NCBI GenBank assembly: GCA_947476535.1
Contig: CANJRC010000003.1
Span: 28,034-92,033, forward strand
Reading direction: 5' to 3'
Length of the DNA stretch: 64,000 bases
Source: Betaproteobacteria bacterium
GTDB taxonomy: Bacteria; Pseudomonadota; Gammaproteobacteria; Burkholderiales; SG8-39
The notes beneath the pieces are model-generated. The model saw only the letters and a list, made by a program, of their open reading frames with translations. It was not told where the DNA came from and made no database searches. The position numbers were made by a program, and so were the translations under genes. Below, piece after piece: positions 1 to 14,090 of the stretch; within the stretch, counting starts at the first letter, position 1; each line of letters opens with the position of its first letter.

Positions 1-210
1 ATCCTGTCCATTACTGCAGGAGACCGGCCCGGCCTTCTGTATGGAATTTCCCGGACATTGGGTGAATATCATCTGAATCTTCATACGGCAAAAATTGCAA
101 CGCTGGGAGATCGTGCCGAAGACACCTTTCTGGTCTCGGGCGATGCGCTGCATCACCCGCAAACGGTCTTGTTGCTCGAGCAAGCCCTGCTGAAGGTTCT
201 ACAGGCCTGA
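1..210 (+). CDS. glnD: [Protein-PII] uridylyltransferase GlnD, C-terminal ACT domain (5' truncated by window edge)
   Basis: Frame 1 from base 1 reads ILSITAGDRPGLLYGISRTLGEYHLNLHTAKIATLGDRAEDTFLVSGDAL...LLKVLQA*, a typical C-terminal ACT domain of GlnD. Confidence 0.85.
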   Translation: MLSITAGDRPGLLYGISRTLGEYHLNLHTAKIATLGDRAEDTFLVSGDALHHPQTVLLLEQALLKVLQA

Positions 211-215
211 ATACG

Positions 216-746
216 TTATTCGCTCTCCGCGACACGAGTCGGGGTTAGCTCGTCGACAAATCCGAACCGTTGCAAGTCGCGAATCCGCGTCGGGTAAAGA
301 ATTCCATCCAGATGATCGCATTCGTGTTGCACAACCCGAGCGTGAAAGTCGGTCACGTCGCGGCAGATGCCATTTCCGTTCGCATCATACCCTTCATAAC
401 GCAGCCGCCTCCATCGGGAAACTTCACCCCTCAAGCCAGGAACGGACAGGCAACCTTCCCATCCTGAATCCTGCTCCAACCCCATTGGCGTGAGTACGGG
501 ATTGATCAGCACCGTCTCTGGTATTTCCCCTGCATCGGGGTATCGGGAGTTGAACTTGAATCCAAATACGACGACCCGTAAGCCGACCCCGATTTGTGGA
601 GCAGCAAGGCCGGCGCCATTCAAGTGCAGCATGGTGTCGAGCAAATCTCTCACCAAAGCATCCAGCTCAGAAGTGCCAAATTGAGCGATTGGGCTGGAAG
701 TTTCCAGCAGTCTGGGATCCCCCATTTTCAGGACATTTCGAATCAT
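216..746 (-). CDS. def: Peptide deformylase
   Basis: GAGLAAPQIG, EGCLSVPG and QHECDHLDG motifs. Confidence 0.95.
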   Translation of the reverse strand: MIRNVLKMGDPRLLETSSPIAQFGTSELDALVRDLLDTMLHLNGAGLAAPQIGVGLRVVVFGFKFNSRYPDAGEIPETVLINPVLTPMGLEQDSGWEGCLSVPGLRGEVSRWRRLRYEGYDANGNGICRDVTDFHARVVQHECDHLDGILYPTRIRDLQRFGFVDELTPTRVAESE

Positions 747-1493
747 TGCGAAACAAGTTCCTTCAAAATCGCCTCGACTTTACACATGGCCATGTCTGCC
801 ACGACAGCCAAATCAGCGAACAGTATTCCCTCCGCGCTCTCGCCTCTTCCAGCAGCGCTGTTTACCACCACTGCCAGCATGGCATATTCGAGGCCACATT
901 CGCGAGCCAGCACAGCCTCTGGCATTCCCGTCATTCCAACCACATTTCCTCCGTCCCTCTCAATTCGGTTAATTTCAGCCGCGGTCTCAAGACGAGGGCC
1001 CTGGGTTGCAGCATAAACTCCCCCGTCTGCCACCGGTAAATTGCATCGTTTTGCCGCCCGCAAGAGTTCGTCGCGGAGAGTATTGGAAAAGGGGTTCGTA
1101 AAGTCAATGTGCTTGACGGGCACGCCCTCTCCAAAAAAAGTGCTCGCGCGTCCCCACGTGTAGTCGATGATTTGCTCTGGAACAAGCAGCGTTCCCGGCT
1201 CATAGTAGGCTGGAATACCACCTACGGACGCGACGGAAACCAACTTGGTGGCACCAATGTCCTTCAATGCCCAAATGTTTGCGCGGTAGTTTATTAGGTG
1301 AGGCGCGATCGTGTGACCGACACCATGACGAGGAATGAAAAAGGCGCGATGCTTGCCGATGAGGACGCTACTGATTGGACCCGACGTTTTTCCAAAGGGC
1401 GTATCCGGCAAGTGCTGAGCTTCAGTTGCGACTCCCTTCAACGCCTGAAGTCCACTCCCACCAATAATCGCGTAGTCGCCGGAAGTAGATATG

Positions 1494-1504
<11 letters not shown>
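743..1504 (-). CDS. S-methyl-5'-thioadenosine / S-methyl-5'-thioinosine phosphorylase
   Basis: IIGGSGL...[26 protein letters not shown] and [31 protein letters not shown] family. Confidence 0.88.
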
Positions 1505-4438
<2,934 letters not shown>

Positions 4439-5551
4439 TCACGAAAATAGGCGGAGTGCCAGCGACTCGCCAGCGGAAAACCCGTGTTCCTGCATCTTTC
4501 TATAGGTTTCATCGAGCTGCACTCGTATTGATGACAATGCTTTCTCTCCAATGGCCAGATGATTGTCATCAACGACTTGCCCCCCCACTTCCGCTGCAAA
4601 TTTCACAGCGGTTCCAAACAGGTTAGACACCAGCTCAGGAGAGGGCTTTGCACGCGGAACATCGACCTCAAAGGTGACGGCTCTGGTGCTCAATGTTTCC
4701 AAGGTAGCCTCCGAGAACGCCACGTCGCCCAGGTTGGTCAGGCAATATTGTGAGCGTGCCGACTCATCACGCTTGTGAAACCCGCCATCGGCTCCCAACT
4801 CCATACCGGCAGTTGCAGCTGCTGCAAGTAGCTGCCTTCCAGAGAAAGGTCTGTCTGTTGAGATGACGTTCAATCCCACTTTGATATCCACATCCGTAGA
4901 GAACTGGTCAAGATCCTTGGCCCGTATTAGAGCTTCGGAAATCCCCTCTTCCGAGGCTAGCGCATCCAATCGCACGGCCAGTCCACGCATTGCCCCGTCA
5001 AATCGAGCTAGTTGGGCTGCATCGATACAGCCTCTGCGATCCACCAATTGCACACAACCTCGAATGATTCTGCAGATGTCACCATGCTCGATGCTTCGCC
5101 ACGCACTCGATTCCGAGTCGAACATGTCCACATGAACCCATTTATTGAAATCGGATAGCAATTTGACAGCAGTCTCGATAACTTTGCTGCTGTCCGTTTC
5201 CGATTGCAAATACAAGGTCACGCAATAATCGATGGGCGTGATTGAAGTGGGCACCTCCATCCGAGGTTGGCGCTCCGCTTCACTTTCGGCTTCGCGTGAC
5301 AAGCCAGGTCCCGGTTCCTCATATTGAGGCTCGATGCGCGCGGCTCCTGCCGCTGTGGTTACAGCGACGTTGTGATCGGCGGGGGGCTCGCCTTGCAAGG
5401 GGCGCACATCAACCAGTACATCGTCATGCTTTGGCGCGAAGCTGCGCTCAGCGGATTTTTGGTATCTTTTTTCTTGCCACTTGTTGTAGAGAAAAACCGT
5501 CACAATAATTACCGCACCCAGCGCGAGGAGTGCGGTTTGGAGGTCGCTCAT
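4439..5551 (-). CDS. zipA: ZipA-like cell division protein
   Basis: N-terminal TM helix and C-terminal ZipA-like domain; 4-nt overlap with smc and next to ligA, the usual smc-zipA-ligA order. Confidence 0.82.
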   Translation of the reverse strand: MSDLQTALLALGAVIIVTVFLYNKWQEKRYQKSAERSFAPKHDDVLVDVRPLQGEPPADHNVAVTTAAGAARIEPQYEEPGPGLSREAESEAERQPRMEVPTSITPIDYCVTLYLQSETDSSKVIETAVKLLSDFNKWVHVDMFDSESSAWRSIEHGDICRIIRGCVQLVDRRGCIDAAQLARFDGAMRGLAVRLDALASEEGISEALIRAKDLDQFSTDVDIKVGLNVISTDRPFSGRQLLAAAATAGMELGADGGFHKRDESARSQYCLTNLGDVAFSEATLETLSTRAVTFEVDVPRAKPSPELVSNLFGTAVKFAAEVGGQVVDDNHLAIGEKALSSIRVQLDETYRKMQEHGFSAGESLALRLFS

Positions 5552-8500
5552 GCCGCAACTGGTTCCCGTAGCTGCAAAGCTTCATCGATATCAACTGCGA
5601 CCACACGTGATACTCCTTGCTCTTGCATCGTGACGCCAACAAGGTGCGACGCCATTTCCATAGTGAGCTTGTTGTGGCTTATGTAGAGAAACTGTGTGCT
5701 CTGCGACATCTTCTTCACCAACTCACAGAATCGGCCGGTATTGGCATCATCCAAGGGCGCATCTACTTCGTCGAGGAGGCAGAACGGAGCGGGATTGAGC
5801 TGAAAGAACGAGAACACGAGGGATATCGCGGTCATGGCCTTTTCTCCCCCTGACAGAAGGTGGATGGTAGAGTTTTTCTTTCCTGGGGGACGCGCCACGA
5901 CTTGCACGCCAGAGTCAAGAATCTCCTCCCCCGTCATGACGAGGCGGGCCTCCCCCCCTCCAAACAGCAACGGGAACAACTTCCCGAACTGTTCGTTTAC
6001 CGCGTCGAAAGTCTGCTGCATCAGTTCGCGCGTCTCACGGTCGATGCGACGGATTGCATTTTCAAGCGTATCAAGTGCCGAGGAAAGGTCATTCGCCTGG
6101 GAGTCGAGGAAGGCCTTTCGTTCAGTACTTGTCTCCAGCTCATCCAAAGCTGCCATATTGATTGCGCCCAAGGCAGCAATTTCCGAAGTCAGGCGCGCGA
6201 TCTCCGCCTGTATTGGCCCTGCTTTCTGCTTTTCCGGGACAGACTGCAACAGTTGCTGAATGGTTGCATCGTCAAGACCGGCCTCTTCAAGAAATGCGGA
6301 AAATTGCTGGACGTTAATTCGTGCCGCCTGCTCCTTGAGTCTAAGTTCCGCCAGTCGGTCGCGCAACGGCTCCAATTTCTGATCCTCGACTACTCGTCCC
6401 TCTTCGCTGGCGCGAAGCTGGGATGCCGCGAACTCCTGACGATTTCGGCTTTCGCCAAGAACCTGCTCCCGCAATAAGCGACTCTCTAGGGCGACCTGGA
6501 GAAACGAGTGCAATTCAGTGTCGTCAAGCCCGAGTAAGTCTTTTGAAATCTTTTCAATATTTTGTTGGGCCGAGAGCAACTGCTCCGAGACATTCTCTAT
6601 GGAGCGCTGGACTTCATCGATCTTGGCCCGCGATTCTTTCTCTGAAAACCCCGCGTCTTGTGCCTCACGTTCCGCCAGTGTCAATACCTGGCGCTGCCTC
6701 GCAAGCGCGCTCTCCGCGTCACCCAGTACTCCCTTGGTCTGCTCTACATGGACTCGCCCGGCAGAGAGCGCTTGCGACAACGACTCCAGCTTCTCGGTGA
6801 TTGCCTCGCCGCTGGCGGCCTCGGCCTCAGAGACCGATTTCAGCTCCGAACGTTCTCTTCCAATTTGATAAATGCGTGAATCGATTCTTTCCTTTTCCTG
6901 GGTCGCCTTCAGCAGTTGAACTTGCTTCTCATGAATCAGGCGGGACAATCCTGCAATATCTGTTCGCAAGGATGCCAGGCTCTCCGTATGCTCGGACATC
7001 TGTTGCTTGAGACTGGCCACTCGAGACTGTGAGAGATTGACTTCGTCTTGCTGAAGCTGGACCTCCCTCTGCAAGACCTCGATATCGCGTTGGCGCGCAA
7101 GCATTCCGGAGTCGGGGGCGTCAGGGGCGCAAAAAGAAATTGCAAACTTACTAAACTGGTGTCCATCGCGATTGACCAGAACCACCCCGGTAGGCAGTTG
7201 GGCGCGCGTTTCGACGCCCGGGACTCCATCCACTGCGTAGTAAGAGTGCAACCAATCATTCAGTGCGGGTTCAACGAGGGGGTCTGTTATGGTTATCAAG
7301 TCGCAGAGCGGTCGCAGCCCAGGAAAATATGCCGTCGCGCCAGACGTTCCGGCACAGAACAATGTCAGGGTAGACGGCGGGGAAAACCCTGCCATTGCCT
7401 GAAGGCTTTCCGCATCGTTTGCTTTCAGCGCATGTAGTCGATCGCGCAATACGGCTTCGACAGCGGACTCCCATCCGCTCTCCACTTGCAGGCCCTGCCA
7501 GAGTCGCGAAGACTTGTCCAACCTGTGCTCATTAATCCACCCTTGAATCGCCCCGTTGTTGTCGAGGCGTTGCTGGACTTGTTGTAGTACATCCAATTTC
7601 GCCGTTTGCGCAGCCAGACCTTGCTGTAGCGATTGGAGTTGGTCCATTGAAACCTGCAGTTGGACATCCAACTCCATGCGAATGGCTTCGAGCTCAGTCA
7701 GCCTTTGCTGTTTTTCCAGCTCAGTTTCGCGGCTCCTTCCAATTTCGGCTTCTGCCTGCGCGATCGCCCCGTTGTCAGGCGCATTCAGCTCATCTTGTTC
7801 CCGGCTCAGACGCTGGTCGCGTTCCAGTAGTCCCTGAAGTACTTTTCCCGAATGAGCAAGGTGGGTCTGTTCCAAGCGATAGGCGTGTTCACTCGCCGTA
7901 AATGCATCGCGTGCGGCTGCAGACTCTGCTTGTGCCGATTTGAATGCCTGTTCAACCTCAGGAAATCTTGCATGCTCTTCCTGGGCGCGAGCCCGTGCGG
8001 CATCTCCGCGCGCTTTCATCTCCTCCAGACGTCTGGACCAAAGTTGCTTTGCTTCCTCAAGTTCACTGGACCGCTTGGTATTTATCGCGAACTGCGCAGA
8101 ATACTGGGCAAGATCAGACTCAAGTCTTTGGCGCAACTCGCTGACGTGCCGAATTTCGCCTTCCAATCGAGCGACTTCGGAGTTGGTCGCAAAGAGTTCT
8201 CCTTGCGCGACGGTCAACGCATCCCCCGCTGCATAATGCTCGTCACGGGCGGACTCCAACGTGCTCTCTATCTCGCGAATCCTTGCCGTCACTTCCTCCA
8301 GTTGCACTCCCAACCGGTCGATTTCACGAACATGACGCTGGGCCTCCACGTCAGACTCTTCGCGCTTCAATGCCCAGAGCAAGTGTTGCTTCTGCTGCCT
8401 GAGCGCCGACAGCTCATTGAATTGCCTAGCGACTTCCGCCTGTCGCTCAAGTTTTTCTATCTGCGTGCCAAGCTCTTCCCGAATGTCGCTCACTCGCGCC

Positions 8501-9072
8501 AGGTTCTCTCGCGTGTCCGCCAGTCGGTTTTCCGTTTCACGGCGGCGCTCCTTATATTTTGAAACGCCGGCGGCTTCTTCGAGAAACACCCGCAGCTCCT
8601 CGGGTTTCGCCTCAATGATCCTGGAAATCATCCCCTGCTCGATGATTGCATACGCCCTGGGCCCCAACCCAGTCCCGAGAAAAATGTCGTGGATGTCCTT
8701 GCGACGAACCTGTGTATTGTTGATCAGATACGAAGAGTCGCCGTCTCGTGTCAGAACACGTTTCACTGAAATCTCAGCGTACTGTGACCACTGCCCTGCG
8801 GCCCTCCCAAGACTGTTGTCAAAAATCAATTCGACACTCGCCCTCGCAACGGGCTTGCGCAGCGTGGATCCGTTGAATATAACGTCTTGCATCGAATCAC
8901 CGCGAAGTGCGGACGCCCTTGATTCCCCAAGCACCCACCGAACCGCATCTATGATGTTGGACTTGCCGCAACCGTTAGGGCCTACGATTCCGACTAGGTC
9001 TCCTGGCACGGTAAGATTCGTCGGGTCCACGAAGGACTTGAAACCTGCGAGTTTTATTTGATTTAAGCGCAC
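5548..9072 (-). CDS. smc: Chromosome segregation protein SMC
   Basis: N-terminal GPNGCGKSNIIDAVRWVLGE Walker A, long coiled coils, C-terminal LLSGGEKAMTAISLVFS and LLDEVDAPLDDANT. Confidence 0.97.
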   Translation of the reverse strand: MRLNQIKLAGFKSFVDPTNLTVPGDLVGIVGPNGCGKSNIIDAVRWVLGESRASALRGDSMQDVIFNGSTLRKPVARASVELIFDNSLGRAAGQWSQYAEISVKRVLTRDGDSSYLINNTQVRRKDIHDIFLGTGLGPRAYAIIEQGMISRIIEAKPEELRVFLEEAAGVSKYKERRRETENRLADTRENLARVSDIREELGTQIEKLERQAEVARQFNELSALRQQKQHLLWALKREESDVEAQRHVREIDRLGVQLEEVTARIREIESTLESARDEHYAAGDALTVAQGELFATNSEVARLEGEIRHVSELRQRLESDLAQYSAQFAINTKRSSELEEAKQLWSRRLEEMKARGDAARARAQEEHARFPEVEQAFKSAQAESAAARDAFTASEHAYRLEQTHLAHSGKVLQGLLERDQRLSREQDELNAPDNGAIAQAEAEIGRSRETELEKQQRLTELEAIRMELDVQLQVSMDQLQSLQQGLAAQTAKLDVLQQVQQRLDNNGAIQGWINEHRLDKSSRLWQGLQVESGWESAVEAVLRDRLHALKANDAESLQAMAGFSPPSTLTLFCAGTSGATAYFPGLRPLCDLITITDPLVEPALNDWLHSYYAVDGVPGVETRAQLPTGVVLVNRDGHQFSKFAISFCAPDAPDSGMLARQRDIEVLQREVQLQQDEVNLSQSRVASLKQQMSEHTESLASLRTDIAGLSRLIHEKQVQLLKATQEKERIDSRIYQIGRERSELKSVSEAEAASGEAITEKLESLSQALSAGRVHVEQTKGVLGDAESALARQRQVLTLAEREAQDAGFSEKESRAKIDEVQRSIENVSEQLLSAQQNIEKISKDLLGLDDTELHSFLQVALESRLLREQVLGESRNRQEFAASQLRASEEGRVVEDQKLEPLRDRLAELRLKEQAARINVQQFSAFLEEAGLDDATIQQLLQSVPEKQKAGPIQAEIARLTSEIAALGAINMAALDELETSTERKAFLDSQANDLSSALDTLENAIRRIDRETRELMQQTFDAVNEQFGKLFPLLFGGGEARLVMTGEEILDSGVQVVARPPGKKNSTIHLLSGGEKAMTAISLVFSFFQLNPAPFCLLDEVDAPLDDANTGRFCELVKKMSQSTQFLYISHNKLTMEMASHLVGVTMQEQGVSRVVAVDIDEALQLREPVAA

Positions 9073-9252
9073 AAATCTCTAATTCAGAATGACCAGGACG
9101 GGCCTTGGGGGGGGATTGCCGAGTCGGGGATCGCATCCACAATGGAACATGACAAACTCAGAATATAATACCACCGACGATCAAGATTTAATTTCGACAC
9201 ACATTCTGCTAGCCTGCAATTCATCCCTCACGAATGCCTGAAAATTGATGAT

Positions 9253-9669
9253 TTGATGCTGAAAAAACCGATAAAACGCCTAGCGACATTCCCGAATCCG
9301 TGCCCGAGCAGGGACTACGTGATCCGGATGCGGATCCCGGAGTTTACGTGCCTATGCCCAATGACGGGACAGCCCGACTTTGCGGAGTTGCGCCTTGACT
9401 ACGTGGCAAATCTGCAATGCCTCGAATTGAAGTCCTTAAAGCAATATGTCTGGTCTTACAGAAATGAGGGCGCATTCCACGAGGCGGTCACGAACCGAAT
9501 TCTCGACGACTTGGTCACAGCCATACTCCCGCGTTATGCACGGATTACTGCGAGGTTTTTTGTGCGAGGAGGAATATTTACCACAGTAATTGCCGAGCAT
9601 CGCAAGCGAGGATGGAAAGGTAGGCCACCCGAGCTGGAGGCGGCCATTGCCCCCCCTTCCATCTATTGA
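9253..9669 (+). CDS. queF: NADPH-dependent 7-cyano-7-deazaguanine (preQ0) reductase, short form
   Basis: [20 protein letters not shown]...[22 protein letters not shown]. Confidence 0.93.
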   Translation: MMLKKPIKRLATFPNPCPSRDYVIRMRIPEFTCLCPMTGQPDFAELRLDYVANLQCLELKSLKQYVWSYRNEGAFHEAVTNRILDDLVTAILPRYARITARFFVRGGIFTTVIAEHRKRGWKGRPPELEAAIAPPSIY

Positions 9670-9773
9670 CCAATGCGCGTGCGCCAGAAAAGTATCAGAA
9701 TGATGCCAACCCGTAGCTCGTTACTGGGGACCACGCGGACCAGCTTGGCGCTTGCCCTTAGATTCCTCATCGC

Positions 9774-10970
9774 ATGAACCCGGACCTGTCACTGCTGCAG
9801 CCGTACCCCTTTGAAAGGATGCGAAACCTTTTCAACGGAGTCGTTCCTTCATCCTCGCACCGTCCAATACAGATGCATATCGGGGAGCCCAAGCACCCGA
9901 CGCCAGAGTTGCTACTGAAGGCCGTTCGCGATAGCACCACAGGTTTGGCGCGGTATCCTGCCACTTCGGGATCCGAGGATCTGCGATCTGCAATTCGCGA
10001 TTGGCTTGTACGGCGCCACGGCCTTGCGGACATCGATCCGACAACCGAGATATTACCGGTCAACGGCTCACGTGAGGCATTGTTTGCCATTGCCCAAGTG
10101 GTAGTCCGCAGGAGCGTAAATCCTCCTCCGATCGTCGTATGCCCGAACCCCTTCTATCAGATCTATGAAGGAGCTGCGATTCTTGCAGGCGCTGTTCCGC
10201 ATTTCGTGAATATGACTGCGGCGAATGATTTCGCCGGGGATTACGAGGCTATACCGGAGAAGATCTGGCAAGCGACGCAATTGCTGTATGTCTGCTCGCC
10301 CGCCAACCCTACCGGGCGTGTCACCACGTCAAAACAGTGGGAAGCACTCTTTAGACTGTCGGACCAGTACAACTTTGTTATAGCGTCCGACGAGTGTTAC
10401 TCGGAGTTGTACTTTGATGGAAATGACCCGCCAATCGGTGCCCTGGAGGTGGCCAGTAACATTGGCCGACTCAATTTTGAGCGGCTCATAGTCTTTTCCA
10501 GCCTCTCGAAGCGTTCGAATGTTCCAGGAATGCGCTCCGGATTTGTCGCCGGCGACAAACGCATACTCAAGGATTTCCTCCTGTACCGGACCTATCACGG
10601 TAGTGCCATGAGCCCGACATTTCAAGTTGCCAGTGCCGTTGCATGGCGCGACGAGTCTCATGTGAGGCTGAATCGGCAGCAGTATTCGGGAAAATTCGCC
10701 TGTGTCGTCCCTTTGCTGCAGGGCGCCCTGCCCATCAGCATGCCGGACGCAAGTTTTTACCTCTGGATCAAGACCCCCATCGAGGATACTGAGTTCGCTA
10801 GAGAGCTATACCGTCGCTATAATCTGACCGTCTTGCCAGGCAGCTTCTTGGGTCGGGAGCATGATGGGGAAAACCCAGGCGCGGGATACGTCCGCATGGC
10901 ATTGGTTGCGACACTTGAAGAATGCGTGGAGGCTGCTCGACGCTTTGCCGAATTCGCAAAATTTGCGTAA
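9774..10970 (+). CDS. dapC: Succinyldiaminopimelate transaminase
   Basis: PLP class I/II aminotransferase ([37 protein letters not shown]) directly upstream of dapD. Confidence 0.88.
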   Translation: MNPDLSLLQPYPFERMRNLFNGVVPSSSHRPIQMHIGEPKHPTPELLLKAVRDSTTGLARYPATSGSEDLRSAIRDWLVRRHGLADIDPTTEILPVNGSREALFAIAQVVVRRSVNPPPIVVCPNPFYQIYEGAAILAGAVPHFVNMTAANDFAGDYEAIPEKIWQATQLLYVCSPANPTGRVTTSKQWEALFRLSDQYNFVIASDECYSELYFDGNDPPIGALEVASNIGRLNFERLIVFSSLSKRSNVPGMRSGFVAGDKRILKDFLLYRTYHGSAMSPTFQVASAVAWRDESHVRLNRQQYSGKFACVVPLLQGALPISMPDASFYLWIKTPIEDTEFARELYRRYNLTVLPGSFLGREHDGENPGAGYVRMALVATLEECVEAARRFAEFAKFA

Positions 10971-11011
10971 CTCTTGACCAACGAAAGAAGATCTTGAACT
11001 CTTTGAATAGC

Positions 11012-11821
11012 ATGAAGAACACTATTGAAGCGGGCTGGGAGGCAAGGAGCACCGTCGGGCCCAATAATTCGCCGGCACCTTTGCGAGAAGCCGTTGCCGA
11101 AGTGCTGGCTAAATTAGATGTCGGTGCACTGCGCGTTGCAGAAAAAATCAACGGCGCATGGGTAACGCATGAGTGGATCAAGAAGGCAGTCCTGCTGTCG
11201 TTTCGTCTCAAAGACAATGAAGTCATGCCTGGCGGGGAGACGCAATATTTTGACAAGGTACCGACCAAATTCAGCAATTACTCGAAAGATGATTTTGCGA
11301 ATGGTGGGTTTCGGGTTGTTCCTCCGGCAATGGCACGCTTCGGGGCATTTATCGCGAAAAATGTCGTGCTTATGCCTTCATATGTGAATATCGGAGCCTA
11401 TGTCGATGAAGGAACGATGGTAGACACTTGGGCAACGGTCGGCTCCTGCGCGCAGATTGGGCGCAATGTTCATCTGTCGGGCGGAGTTGGCATAGGCGGC
11501 GTCCTGGAGCCTCTTCAGGCCAATCCAACCATCATTGAAGATAACTGCTTCATCGGGGCGCGTTCCGAAATCGTGGAAGGCGTGATCGTGGAAGAGAATT
11601 CAGTGCTTTCAATGGGTGTATTCATCGGGCAAAGCACAAAGATATTCGACCGTTCCACCGGCGCGATTCACTATGGTCGTGTTCCCTCGGGCTCCGTAGT
11701 CGTTCCAGGGTCCTTGCCGTCAAAAGACGGAACGTACAGCCTTGCCTGTGCAGTAATCGTAAAGCGCGTTGACGCGCAAACGCGCAGTAAAACGAGCATT
11801 AACGACTTGCTGCGGGACTGA
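11012..11821 (+). CDS. dapD: 2,3,4,5-tetrahydropyridine-2,6-dicarboxylate N-succinyltransferase
   Basis: [43 protein letters not shown] left-handed beta-helix; start chosen at [10 protein letters not shown]. Confidence 0.95.
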   Translation: MKNTIEAGWEARSTVGPNNSPAPLREAVAEVLAKLDVGALRVAEKINGAWVTHEWIKKAVLLSFRLKDNEVMPGGETQYFDKVPTKFSNYSKDDFANGGFRVVPPAMARFGAFIAKNVVLMPSYVNIGAYVDEGTMVDTWATVGSCAQIGRNVHLSGGVGIGGVLEPLQANPTIIEDNCFIGARSEIVEGVIVEENSVLSMGVFIGQSTKIFDRSTGAIHYGRVPSGSVVVPGSLPSKDGTYSLACAVIVKRVDAQTRSKTSINDLLRD

Positions 11822-11846
11822 AAGAGACTGCACCAGGGAGGTTGAC

Positions 11847-13016
11847 ATGTCGGCGATGAAGCGCCTGTTTCAGCTGATGGCCGAGAAGAAAGCCTCGGAT
11901 ATTTTCATTTCGGTTGCTGCCCCCATCAATATCAAGATCAACGGGGTAGCCATACCAGTGAATCAGCAGGTAATGGACAGTACGACAATCACTACGCTGT
12001 TGTACGAAGTGATCACCGATAAGCAGAAAAAAGAGTACGAGGACACCCTGGAACTGAACACTGCATACACCCTACCTGGGGTAGGCAGCTTTCGGATCAG
12101 CGCTTTCCGGCAGAAGGGATCCCCTGCCATCGTGGTGCGCTATATCCCAGGGACGATACCGCCGTTTGATTCACTGAATCTGCCTTCGATCCTGAAAGAA
12201 ATCATCATGGAGAAGCGCGGCCTCATCCTGATGGTTGGTGCTACAGGATCAGGTAAGTCGACATCGCTATCGGCCATGCTTGACTACCGCAACGAACAAA
12301 AGCCCGGCCACATACTTACGCTCGAAGACCCCGTTGAGTTCATTTTCCAGAATAAGAAGTGCATCGTAAACCAGAGGGAAGTCGGAACAGATACGCTCGA
12401 CTTCAAGGTCGCACTCAAAAATGCCCTCCGCCAGGCCCCTGATTGCATTCTTATCGGGGAAATTCGCGACAAGGATACGATGGCATCAGCGATTGCGTAT
12501 GCGCAGTCTGGGCACTTGTGCCTGGCAACGCTTCACGCTAACAACAGTTACCACGCAATGAATCGGATCATCAGTTTCTACCCGCTCGAAAACCGGCCTG
12601 CATTGCTGGAAGACCTTTCGGCCACGCTAAAGTCCGTCATCTCTCAGCGCCTCGTCAGAAACAAGCAAGGCGGAAGAAGCGCCGCCGTCGAGGTCATGCT
12701 GAATACACGACATATGGCCGAATTGATTGCGAAAGGCGAGATCAATGAAATGAAGGAAGCAATGGAGAAAAGCCTGTCTCCGGGCTCCCAAACCTTTGAG
12801 CAAGCGCTATTCAAAATGCTTCAAGAAGGCCTGGTGACCCAGGAAGAGGCTCTGACAAATGCAGACTCCGCAACGAATCTCCTATGGCTTATCAACAACA
12901 CGGAGGCCGGCCTGTCCGCCCAGAATCAAGAGGGCGCGGAGAAAAAACCACCCCCGCCACCGGCCGGAGGGACCTCTTTCAGCGAGTTCAAGCTCGACAT
13001 GACTGGTACGTCCTGA
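11847..13016 (+). CDS. pilU: PilT/PilU-type twitching motility ATPase, PilU-like
   Basis: VGATGSGKSTSLSAMLDYRN Walker A, LIGEIRDKDTM, SGHLCLATLHANN; start at MSAMKRLFQLMAEKKASDIFIS. Confidence 0.87.
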   Translation: MSAMKRLFQLMAEKKASDIFISVAAPINIKINGVAIPVNQQVMDSTTITTLLYEVITDKQKKEYEDTLELNTAYTLPGVGSFRISAFRQKGSPAIVVRYIPGTIPPFDSLNLPSILKEIIMEKRGLILMVGATGSGKSTSLSAMLDYRNEQKPGHILTLEDPVEFIFQNKKCIVNQREVGTDTLDFKVALKNALRQAPDCILIGEIRDKDTMASAIAYAQSGHLCLATLHANNSYHAMNRIISFYPLENRPALLEDLSATLKSVISQRLVRNKQGGRSAAVEVMLNTRHMAELIAKGEINEMKEAMEKSLSPGSQTFEQALFKMLQEGLVTQEEALTNADSATNLLWLINNTEAGLSAQNQEGAEKKPPPPPAGGTSFSEFKLDMTGTS

Positions 13017-13139
13017 ATATCACTGTGCGGAAGTGTCCTATCTGCCACGCTAGTAGCATCGGCTAGCCACGCGATAGTCCGCAAAAGCTGCATGTGCTCG
13101 GATGCCCGGGCCGAAGATGAATGGGCTGGGCGATCAGAA

Positions 13140-14090
13140 ATGAAAAATCCAAGACGTGCGTCAAAACAATCAGTGGAACGTCAAACTCTGTCGGCCTGGG
13201 CGGCTCGTTCTGCCCGACGTTTGGCTGCAGCAAAGGTGCATTTTGGGCATGGGGCGCCAGATGCCGTGTCAGAAGCGGTCTGGATTGTTTCCCATGCCTG
13301 CAGGCTTTCGCCAATGCATATTAAAAAGCATCATTCAAGACTCCTCACTTCTAGCCAGATCGATCGCGCAGATCGCATCCTGGATGCCCGCATAAAAAGC
13401 AGGACCCCGCTTGCATATCTGCTGAATGAGGCCTGGCTCGGTCGGCACCGCTTCTTTGTAGATCAGCGCGTGATCATTCCGCGCTCATTCATCGCGGAAT
13501 TCATTGAAACTGGACTTGCCCAGTGGCTCCCCGCTAGGCGCAAGAAGCTTCGTGCGCTGGACTTGTGCACCGGCTCAGGTTGTTTGGCCATCGTGTTGGC
13601 CAAGACCTTTCGCGGGATGCATGTGGATGCAGTCGATGTTTCCGGTCCCGCACTGGAGGTCGCTCACGTCAATATCAAGCGTCACCATCTGCAGTCAAGG
13701 ACTCGAGCAATCCTTAGCGACCTGCTCACGGGGATACCAGAGTCGGTTCGATACGACCTGATCGTCTCGAATCCACCCTATGTCAGAACGTCATCAATGC
13801 GCGCACTGCCAATGGAGTATCGTCACGAGCCGACGCTGGCACTTGCAGGCGGTACCGATGGCCTGGAACTGGTGTCGCGCATACTCGATAGCGCTCGACA
13901 ATATCTCACCCCGAAGGGCGTGCTGGTCTTGGAAGTTGGTCACAACAAGAAGGCAATGGAAAAGACTTTTCCCCGCCTGCCCATCCTCTGGCTTGACACC
14001 CTGAGCAGTGAAGGAATGCTGGCGCTCATTGAGGCCAAGGACATCCCTGAACGGTCGAAACCTCGCGGCCAGAAGCGCGGAAAGACCTAA
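13140..14090 (+). CDS. prmB: 50S ribosomal protein L3 N(5)-glutamine methyltransferase
   Basis: RALDLCTGSGCLAIVLAKTF and DLIVSNPPYV (NPPY) motifs; start at MKNPRRASK. Confidence 0.9.
   Translation: MKNPRRASKQSVERQTLSAWAARSARRLAAAKVHFGHGAPDAVSEAVWIVSHACRLSPMHIKKHHSRLLTSSQIDRADRILDARIKSRTPLAYLLNEAWLGRHRFFVDQRVIIPRSFIAEFIETGLAQWLPARRKKLRALDLCTGSGCLAIVLAKTFRGMHVDAVDVSGPALEVAHVNIKRHHLQSRTRAILSDLLTGIPESVRYDLIVSNPPYVRTSSMRALPMEYRHEPTLALAGGTDGLELVSRILDSARQYLTPKGVLVLEVGHNKKAMEKTFPRLPILWLDTLSSEGMLALIEAKDIPERSKPRGQKRGKT

Noticed and set aside
9100-9120. G-run upstream of queF as a G-quadruplex or phase-variation tract
   Set aside because: A single run of about 8 G in a non-coding interval; not enough for a G-quadruplex, and no gene frame depends on it.
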